Positions 58,321 through 64,000 of a stretch of 64,000 bases of DNA are shown piece after piece (the stretch's first letter is position 1; the number at the start of each line of letters is the position of its first letter). This DNA comes from Streptomyces noursei (GTDB lineage Bacteria > Actinomycetota > Actinomycetes > Streptomycetales > Streptomycetaceae). The notes beneath the pieces are model-generated. The model saw nothing but the letters and a program-made list of their open reading frames with translations, ran no database searches and had not been told where the DNA came from. The stretch spans positions 127,908-191,907 of the forward strand of contig NZ_LWBU01000279.1 in assembly GCF_001646665.1 (NCBI RefSeq). Direction: 5' to 3'. A program made the translations under genes and the position numbers.

Positions 58321-61300
58321 TCAGCGGACGAGGGCCGCGGCCTCCCGCACCGTGAGGCCGCGGCCCTCGGCGTGGGCGCGGGCGTACGCCTCCCGGCCGA
58401 GGACCGCGCGCAGCTCCGCCTCGGCGCGCAGCCGGATCTCCTGCGCCGCGTCGGCGGAGAACTGGCGGAAGCCCGTGCCTCCCGGGCCGTCGGCGTGCCG
58501 GTCGTACGCGCCGACGAGCCGCGCCCCGTCCACGGGGTCGCCCTGCCCGGCCATGGCCCAGGCGGCGGTCGGGAACTGGCCGACGAGGAGCCGCGGCGCC
58601 ACCATGTACGCGAGCTTCTCCATCCTGCGTACGGCGCCCGCGAGGCGACGCCGGGCGCGCGCGTGGTCGCCCTCCAGGCAGTCCAGCCAGCCCTGGAGCC
58701 CCATGAGCATGCCCGTGAACAGCTCGGCCGTTCCGGCCGGCATCCCCGCCTCGATGGTGTCCAGCTGCTGCCGGGCGAGGGCGACGCGGCCGGTGCGGCC
58801 GTAGTGCTGGGCGAGCAGGAGGCGGGCGGAGCTGATCGACTCCACCGTCGCCCCCGCCGCGTCCTCGGCCGCCTCCCGGAGCATGCGCTCGGCCTCCTCG
58901 CGCTCCCGCGGTCCGGGCCGGTCCTGGAGCCGGAGGTGGGCCAGCCTGGCGCGGAACACCGGGCCGAGGCCCCGCGCGCCGGTCCGTTCGGCCCCTTCGG
59001 CGGCCCGCTCGAAGTCCCGGGCGGCCGCGGCGTACCTGCCCTGCCGCTCGTGGTGCTCACCGCGGGCGCTGTACGCCTCGGCGATGCCCCACGGGTCGCC
59101 GGCCGCCCCGAAGCGGGCCAGGGCCTCGTCGGCGTCGTCCCCGCCGCCGGGTGACACCTTCGCCCGCAGCAGCAGGGCGAAGCCGAGGTCCGCGTCGTCG
59201 CCGTACGCCCGGCAGCACGAGACGTACGCGTCCATCGCTCCGGCGAGGTCGGCGAACTCGCCCAGCAGCAGCCTGACGAAGAACCACATCGATCCGGGCT
59301 GGCGGCTGTTCTGCGGCAGGCCGGGCCGGTAGGCCTCGGCGACCGCCCTCAGGTACGCCAGGTTCGCCGGGTTCTCCAAGGTGGCGGCGCCCTGGCTGCC
59401 GTCCGAGGCCAGGACCATCAGCCGTATCCCGCGCCGGGCCTCCCACAGGTCGTCCTCCCGCCACGGTGGCGGCCGGTCGGTGCACCGGCGGGGCAGCGGC
59501 TCCGCGCGGCGCACCCCGGGTCCGGCGCCGGCGTCGAACGGGTCGGGGCCGAGGGCGGCGACCTCGGCCGACCAGGTGCGCGCGTCGGCCAGGTGGCCGC
59601 GGAGCTGCCAGAACCAGCCGAGCGACAGGGCCAGGCACAGGCCCTCCTGCTCCTCGCCCAGGTCGACGGCGGTGCGCAGGGCCGCCCGGAGGTTGTCGTG
59701 CTCGGCGTCGAGCGCCTCCAGCCACCGGGTCTGCTGCGGCCCGTACAGCCGGCGGCCGGCCGCTCGGGCGAACTCGCGCACGGCGACCAGGTGGCGGCGG
59801 GCCGTGCTCTCCCGCTCCCCCGCCTCGGTGAGCCGTTCGGCGGCGTAGTCGGCGACGGTCTCCAGGAGCCGGTACCGCATGCCGTCACCGGCCGGCGTGG
59901 GCGTGGCGACGACGAGGGACTTGTCGACCAGGGAGGTGAGGAGGGACGGCGTGTCCGGGTCGGCGCACACCTCCTCGGCCTGGTCGAGGGAGCAGCCGCC
60001 GGCGAAGACCGCCAGCCGCCGCAGGACCGCCCGCTCGGCGTCGTCGAGCAGGTCCCACGACCAGTCGACGACCGCGCGGAGGGTCTGCTGCCGCGGCAGG
60101 GCGGTGCGGGCGCCGCGGTCGAGGAGGCGAAACCGGTCGTCGAGCCGGTCGGCGATCTGGCGCGGGGTGAGGGCGCGCAGCCGCGCGGCGGCCAGTTCGA
60201 GGGCGAGCGGCAGCCCGTCGAGGCGGTGGCAGATCTCGGCGCAGGCCCGCGGGTCGTGGTCGGTGCGGAAGCCGGGGCGGGCGTCGGCCCCCCGGTCGGC
60301 GAGGAGCCGGAGCGCCGCGTCCCGGGGCAGCGGTTCGACGGGGCGCACGGTCTCTCCGGGTACGCCGAGCGGTTCGCGGCTGGTGGCGAGGACGGTGACG
60401 CCGGGGCAGTGGGCCAGCAGCGTGTCGGTGAGGGTGGCCGCCGCGCCGACGAGGTGCTCGCAGTTGTCCAGGACGAGCAGGAGGCGGCGCCGGGCGCAGT
60501 GGTCGAGGAGCCGGCCGAGCGGGTCCTGGGCACGGTGCTCGGTGCCCAGGTGCAGGGGCTCGCGGGCGCCCAGGGCGTTCAGCACGGCCTCGGGGACGTC
60601 GGCGGCGTCGCGTACGGGGGCGAGTTCGGCGAGCCAGGTGCCGTCGGGCCAGAGGTCCTCGGCGCCGTCGACCGCCGCGGCCGCCTCCAGGGCGAGGCGG
60701 GTCTTGCCGACGCCGCCGGGCCCGAGGAGGGTGACCAGCCGCCGCACGCGCACCTCTCCGGCGAGGGCGGCCAGTTCGTCGTCCCGTCCGACGAAGGAGG
60801 TGAGCCGGGCCCGGAGGTTGCCGGGCGCCCGGCGGGCCGGCGCGGGGCGGGCCGGCGCGGAGTGGACGGGTCCCGGGTGCGCCGGCGCGGGGGCCGGGGC
60901 GGTGTCGCCCGCGAGCAGTTCGGCATGCAGGACCCTGAGGGCGGGGCCGGGGCCGGTGCCGAGGCGGGCGGCGAGCCGGGTGCGGACCTCCTCGTACGCC
61001 GCGAGGGCCTCGGCGGGGCGGCCCGCGGCGCGCAGCGCCCGGATGCGCAGTGCGGCCAGCGGCTCGTCCAGGGGGTGGGCGGTGGCCAGTTCGGCGAGAC
61101 CGGCGAGGGCCGCCTCGGCGTGGCCGAGCGCGACGTCGGCGGCTAGCCGGTCCCGGCGCGCCTCGGTGCGGCGGCGCTCGGCCCGGACGGCGAGGGGGTC
61201 GCCGTCCCGGTCGGGCAGGTCGGCCAGGGCGGGCCCGCGCCACAGCCGCAGCGCTCCGTCGAGCAGGCGGGCGGCGGTCCCGGGGTCCCCGGCCCGCAGC

Positions 61301-61461
61301 GCGGCGGCCGCCTCGGTGGCCAGCCGCTCGAACCGGAACAGGTCGACCTCGCCGGGCCGGGTGTCCAGCCGGTACCCGCCGGGGACGGACACGACGGCGT
61401 CCCGCCCCAGTGCCCGGCGCAGCCGCCCGACGAGGGCCTGCAGGGCGGCCGGGCTGACCGG
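58321..61461 (-). pseudogene. AfsR/BTAD-NB-ARC-TPR regulator lacking its N-terminal DNA-binding domain
   Basis: About 1047 codons of an AfsR-type regulator. From the 5' break it reads AALQALVGRLRRALG and DAVVSVPGGYRLDT (end of the winged helix), then the BTAD region (VDLFRFERLATEAAAALRAGD, AEALAAYEEVRTRLAARLG). NB-ARC follows: LVTLLGPGGVGKTRLALEAA (P-loop), LLLVLDNCEHL (Walker B), GLPLALELAAARLRAL. The C-terminus is TPR-like. All of the DNA-binding domain before ALQALV, and any start codon, are missing; upstream the frame is antisense to a transporter remnant. The protein should not work as a normal regulator. It was probably divergent from the MFS gene now reduced to 61462-61714. Confidence 0.8.
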
Positions 61462-61714
61462 GGAACTGACCGCCGCCGGTGTGCCCGCGCCCCTCGCCGA
61501 GCGGCTGCACGAGGCCAGGGACGCGGTGGCGATGGGCGTCGCGCCGGCCGGCGCCGACCTGCCCGCCCAGCTACGGGCCGCCGTTGTCGAGGGCAGCGGC
61601 CAGGCGTTCATGAACGGCGTCCACACGGCCGTCCTGGTCACCGGGGCGCTGTGCGTGGCCGGTGCCGTCCTCGCCGCGGCCGGGGTGCGGCGCGGCGGCG
61701 CGGCCCGGGACTGA
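61462..61714 (+). pseudogene. MFS (DHA2-type) transporter remnant, last 83 codons
   Basis: Plus-strand coding sequence appears abruptly at about 61460 and ends at TGA 61712: LTAAGVPAPLAERLHEARDAV, then FMNGVHTAVLVTGALCVAGAVLAAAGVRR, the last loop and last transmembrane helix of a drug-efflux MFS protein. There is no start; the frame to the left is antisense to the AfsR-type regulator. Left boundary accurate to about 10 bases. Confidence 0.75.
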
Positions 61715-61780
61715 CCGGGGGCCGGAACGACGGGGGCCGGAGCGACCGGGGCCCGAACGAACGACGGGAGTCGAACGACG

Positions 61781-61830
61781 GGGGCCCGGTTCCGGGACGC
61801 GGAGTCCACCGCGCCCGGGAACCGGGCCCC
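61781..61830. terminator. Strong bidirectional terminator
   Basis: GGGGCCCGGTTCCGGG (61781-61796) and CCCGGGAACCGGGCCCC (61814-61830) pair with one bulge. It follows the transporter remnant and precedes the convergent DUF4383 gene, and is the original transporter terminator. Confidence 0.8.
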
Positions 61831-61862
61831 TCACGCCTCCGCCGCACGCGGCGGTCGGCACC

Positions 61863-62309
61863 TCACCGGACCGGCCGGCGGCGGCCCAGCAGGAGGCCGA
61901 GCGCGACCATGCCGACCCCGAGTGCGAAGTGCAGCCAGTTGTCGGCGGTGTTGACCGGGACGAAGTTGGCGCTGCTGTCGTGGTCGATGAACAACCCGTA
62001 CAGCCACAGCGCCAGGTAGATCAGGCCGCCGACGACGAGGTAGGACCGCGCGGCCGGGGCCGTACGGGCCATGGTCAGGCCGGCGAGGCCGAACAGCACA
62101 TGCACCAGGTTGTGCAGCACCGACACCTGGAAGACGCCCAGCAGCTTGGCCTCCGAGTCGTGCGAGGCGAACTCCATGGAGTCGTAGTCGGTGGTGATCC
62201 CGGGGATGAACCCCAGGACCCCCACCAGCAGGAAGACGATCCCCACCAGCAGTGCGGCCTGCTGCACGGGGGTCCGGGTAGTCACGGCGGTACCACGCCT
62301 GCTGTTCAT
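61863..62309 (-). CDS. DUF4383 membrane protein
   Basis: A 148-residue protein with four helices: VQQAALLVGIVFLLVGVLGF, LHNLVHVLFGLAGLTMA, YLVVGGLIYLALWLYGLFI and WLHFALGVGMVALGLLL. HNLVH and DNWLH histidines in two helices are family hallmarks. DUF4383 proteins are small stress-linked membrane proteins of unknown function. ATG 62309 follows AAAGGAAC. Upstream lies an AT-rich region with a GGAT-N15-GGGTAG element resembling a sigma-B promoter. Confidence 0.9.
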   Translation of the reverse strand: MNSRRGTAVTTRTPVQQAALLVGIVFLLVGVLGFIPGITTDYDSMEFASHDSEAKLLGVFQVSVLHNLVHVLFGLAGLTMARTAPAARSYLVVGGLIYLALWLYGLFIDHDSSANFVPVNTADNWLHFALGVGMVALGLLLGRRRPVR

Positions 62310-62371
62310 GATCCGGTTCCTTTTGCCCGGGGACGGCCCGCTGACCGTCCGGATCACCACTTAAGGCCTGA

Positions 62372-62396
62372 CTACCCCCTTCGATCACCTTTATCC
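62372..62396 (-). promoter_or_regulatory. Possible sigma-B-like promoter of the DUF4383 gene
   Basis: On the minus strand GGAT (62396-62393), 15-base spacer, GGGTAG (62377-62372); the last -10 base differs from GGGTAC. Predicted start is about 55 bases before ATG 62309. Confidence 0.4.
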
Positions 62397-62425
62397 CGTG
62401 TTTACCTGTCCGTCCTGCGGGCGGC

Positions 62426-62764
62426 TCACTTCGTCGGGTCGTGCCCCCAGTTCATGAGCGAGTGGCGCCACCGGGTGTCGGTGACGTCCCCGTCGGGGCG
62501 CTGCGACACGTGCCGGTGCACGTACCCGACGACCTTGCGCATATGGGCGACGTCGTCGTCCGTCAGGTCCGCCTTCCTGGTGCGCAGGAGGTCGACGATG
62601 CGGCGCCCCGACGCGTGGCCGACGCTCTCGCCGGAGCCGTCGGACTGCCCGGCGCCGCGGGACTCCTCCGTCTTCAGCCACTTCTCCAGTTCGCCCGCGG
62701 TCATGTTCACCGCTTCGTCGAAGCTCCGCAGGGTCTCCTCGCGGTCCTTGCCGCCGCCGCTCAC
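62426..62764 (-). CDS. DUF3140 protein
   Basis: A 112-residue soluble protein: EETLRSFDEAVNMTAGELEKWL, VGHASGRRIVDLLRTRKADLTDDDVAHMRKVVGYVHRH and the closing WRHSLMNWGHDPTK, all typical of DUF3140. The family is widespread in actinobacteria and often sits next to DUF2945; the biochemical role is unknown. The GTG start overlaps the stop of the preceding small gene (GTGA), so the two are coupled. GGAGGGG lies upstream. Confidence 0.9.
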   Translation of the reverse strand: MSGGGKDREETLRSFDEAVNMTAGELEKWLKTEESRGAGQSDGSGESVGHASGRRIVDLLRTRKADLTDDDVAHMRKVVGYVHRHVSQRPDGDVTDTRWRHSLMNWGHDPTK

Positions 62765-62937
62765 GGCCGCCCGCCCCTCCGGTCCGGGGACACGGACGGG
62801 CGCACCGCGCCGGTACCGGGCGCTCCGCCCCCGGCCCCGTACCGCGCCCCGCGCGTCGTCCCGGTCCTGTCGGCGGTCCAGCCGTAGGTGCTCCGGGTGA
62901 CCTCGTCACCCGCGCGGAGCCTTCTGTCGTCGGTCAT
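62761..62937 (-). CDS. Short DUF2945-like (hypervirulence-associated TUDOR) protein, probably degraded
   Basis: ATG 62937 follows GGAAGG. The 58-residue product begins TDDRRLRAGDEVTRSTYGWT, which resembles the start of DUF2945 (..L-x-x-GD-x-V-x-W-x-x-x-G..), but the conserved remainder is replaced by a Gly/Pro/Arg-rich stretch (GTTRGARYGAGGGAPG). A frameshift or divergence after about residue 22 is likely. It still overlaps the DUF3140 start as a coupled pair, which is the usual neighbourhood of DUF2945. Confidence 0.55.
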   Translation of the reverse strand: MTDDRRLRAGDEVTRSTYGWTADRTGTTRGARYGAGGGAPGTGAVRPSVSPDRRGGRP

Positions 62938-63123
62938 CGGACGCCTTCCTTGCCCGCTCGTGAAGAGGGCCCGGCGGCCCTCGGGGCTCTCAGGCCGTGT
63001 TCCCTCCCCGGCGCGGCACTCGTCACCCCGGGGGTCTCCACGCGGGCAGGACCACCCCATTGCCGCAGCGCGGCCCCGTCTCCGGGTGCCGGTGCGGGGC
63101 CGGCCGCCGGCGGGAGCGTCCCC

Positions 63124-63155
63124 CCGCGGCGGCCGTCGGTGCGGGCGTGCCGCGG
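63124..63155 (-). terminator. Hairpin after the DJ-1/PfpI gene
   Basis: CCGCGGC (63124-63130) and GCCGCGG (63149-63155) pair around an 18-nt loop, three bases from the stop of the minus-strand gene. Confidence 0.5.
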
Positions 63156-63158
63156 CCG

Positions 63159-63854
63159 TCAGCCCAGCCGCTTCAGCAGCTCGTCGGCGAGCGGTGCCGA
63201 GGAGGCCGGGTTCTGGCCGGTCACCAGGTTGCGGTCGACGACCACGTGCGGCGCCCACGGGTCGCCCTCCACGAAGTCGGCACCGATCTCCACCAGACGG
63301 TCCTGGAGCAGCCACTTCGCCTTGTCGGCGAGGCCGGCCTGGGTCTCCTCGGCGTTGGTGAAGCCGGTCAGCCGGTAGCCCGAGAAGGCGTTGGCGCCGT
63401 CCTCGTCGCGGGCGGCGAGCAGCGCCGCCGGGCCGTGGCACACCACCCCGAGCGGCCGGCCCGACGCCAGGGCACGGCCGAGCAGCCGGCCCGACTCGGC
63501 GTCGACGGCGAGGTCCTCCATGGGACCGTGGCCGCCGGGGTAGAACACCGCGGCGTACTCGTCGAGGTCCACGTCGGCGAGGGCCAGCGGGTGCCGCAGC
63601 GCGGTGAAGGCGTCGAGGGCTGCCGCCACCCGGTCGGCGCCCTCCTGGCCGCCGTTGACCTCGGGCGCGAGGCTGGCCCGGTCCACGGTCGGCACGACAC
63701 CGCCGGGCGTGGCCACCACGACCTCGTGCCCGGCCGCGGTGAAGGCCTCGTAGGGCGCGACGGCCTCCTCGGCCCAGAAGCCGCTGGGGTGCTCGGTGCC
63801 GTCCGCCAGCGTCCAGTGGTCGGCGCCGGTCAGCACGAAAAGGATCTTCGACAT
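63159..63854 (-). CDS. DJ-1/PfpI-family type 1 glutamine amidotransferase-like protein (HchA-like)
   Basis: A 231-residue protein: ILFVLTGADHWTLADGTEHPSGFWAEE at the start, YAAVFYPGGHGPMEDLA, and the nucleophile elbow GVVCHGPAALLAA (Cys about 139) with the neighbouring His. The layout and GFWAEE match the Hsp31/HchA-like glyoxalase III or chaperone branch. It probably detoxifies methylglyoxal or repairs glycated groups. ATG 63854 follows GGGAGAAAC. An inverted repeat lies upstream at 63927-63943. Confidence 0.92.
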   Translation of the reverse strand: MSKILFVLTGADHWTLADGTEHPSGFWAEEAVAPYEAFTAAGHEVVVATPGGVVPTVDRASLAPEVNGGQEGADRVAAALDAFTALRHPLALADVDLDEYAAVFYPGGHGPMEDLAVDAESGRLLGRALASGRPLGVVCHGPAALLAARDEDGANAFSGYRLTGFTNAEETQAGLADKAKWLLQDRLVEIGADFVEGDPWAPHVVVDRNLVTGQNPASSAPLADELLKRLG

Positions 63855-63926
63855 GATGTTTCTCCCAAGGGTGCGGTCGATGGTTCGACCGTAGGCCGCT
63901 CACCCCCAGGAGATCCAATGGGCAGG

Positions 63927-63943
63927 CCGATCGCAGCTATCGG
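63927..63943. promoter_or_regulatory. Inverted repeat CCGAT-CGCAGCT-ATCGG upstream of the DJ-1/PfpI gene
   Basis: 5-7-5 interrupted palindrome 73 bases upstream of the start. The size and ATCG-type arms would suit a LysR-type site, but no regulator is visible within the window. Confidence 0.3.
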
Positions 63944-64000
63944 GATTCCTATGCCTGCCGGGCGGGGTGCGCGGTGAGGGAGGCGACCGGCGCGGTGTCG

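Noticed and set aside
61466..61809. N-terminal extension of the AfsR-type regulator to an ATG at 61809
   Set aside because: The extension is antisense to the MFS remnant and to the terminator; it does not restore a winged-helix domain.
63917..63976. 19-codon plus-strand ORF after AGGAGATCC near the right edge
   Set aside because: Too short to support, lies over the inverted repeat upstream of the DJ-1/PfpI gene; more likely regulatory DNA.
63949..64000. Possible C-terminal end of a minus-strand gene entering from the right edge
   Set aside because: Only 16 codons (DTAPVASLTAHPARQA then TAG) are inside the window, not enough to call a gene.

Overview
The window is chromosomal DNA of a Streptomyces or a very close relative. 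GC content is very high, third codon positions are almost always G or C, and the gene set is typical of the genus: a geosmin synthase, a streptogrisin-type protease, two SpoIIE/PP2C phosphatases with PAS-like domains, two Ser/Thr kinases, DUF397 and an NsdA-like regulator. I saw only one in-frame TTA codon. I recognised no rRNA, tRNA, CRISPR array, insertion sequence or prophage.

Layout. 1-8.3 kb: tail of an AraC regulator, a VOC protein, then secreted enzymes: a streptogrisin-like protease, a GSDH-type sugar dehydrogenase (PKD, CBM6-like and ricin-B parts), and a ThuA/3-keto-disaccharide-hydrolase protein carrying an almost identical ricin-B module. 8.6-11.4 kb: a secreted protein joining a PHB-depolymerase-type esterase to a second alpha/beta hydrolase. 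11.4-22.7 kb: a TetR/SRPBCC-DUF2867 divergent pair with palindromic operators, acetyltransferase, HAD phosphatase, YihY/BrkB membrane protein, VOC protein coupled to a cation/proton antiporter, a Toprim-like protein whose 3' end is not resolved, an epimerase, an SDR and a PAS/PP2C phosphatase. 23-32 kb: an NsdA-like regulator divergent from a phosphotransferase gene with a TTA codon, an AlkD-like protein, small stress-type genes, a PP2C phosphatase coupled to a 24-codon leader, and a secreted amidase. 32-38 kb: geosmin synthase with its S4-protein neighbour, ACT, CGNR, PadR/HAAS and DUF397 genes. 38-49 kb: paaK-like ligase under a large palindromic operator, a transmembrane kinase, a gene-remnant scar, a membrane-anchored Mrr-like nuclease, a carboxylate-amine ligase, a Ca2+/H+ exchanger, a serine hydrolase and two small genes. 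49-58 kb: a kinase-TPR protein coupled to a phytoene-desaturase-like flavoprotein, then an iron/redox cluster (CBS, DUF6480, CDGSH, HemK-like on one side; FAD-Rieske and diiron-type redox enzyme on the other) around a compact divergent promoter with overlapping sigma-B-like elements. 58-64 kb: a regulator and an MFS transporter that have both lost their 5' parts at one junction, then small stress-type genes (DUF4383, DUF2945-like, DUF3140) and a DJ-1/PfpI protein.

Themes. (i) Extracellular degradation: protease, sugar dehydrogenase, keto-sugar hydrolase, polyester-type esterases and amidase. (ii) Stress and partner-switch signalling: two PP2C phosphatases, two kinases and several promoters resembling the sigma-B consensus GNNT-N14-16-GGGTAC. 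(iii) Genome decay: two junctions where a pair of once-divergent genes seems to have lost both 5' ends. The most interesting candidates for undescribed systems are the lectin-matched secreted sugar-oxidation pair (2952-7623) and the iron/redox cluster (53485-57822). Functions come from family resemblance read by eye; no search was run.
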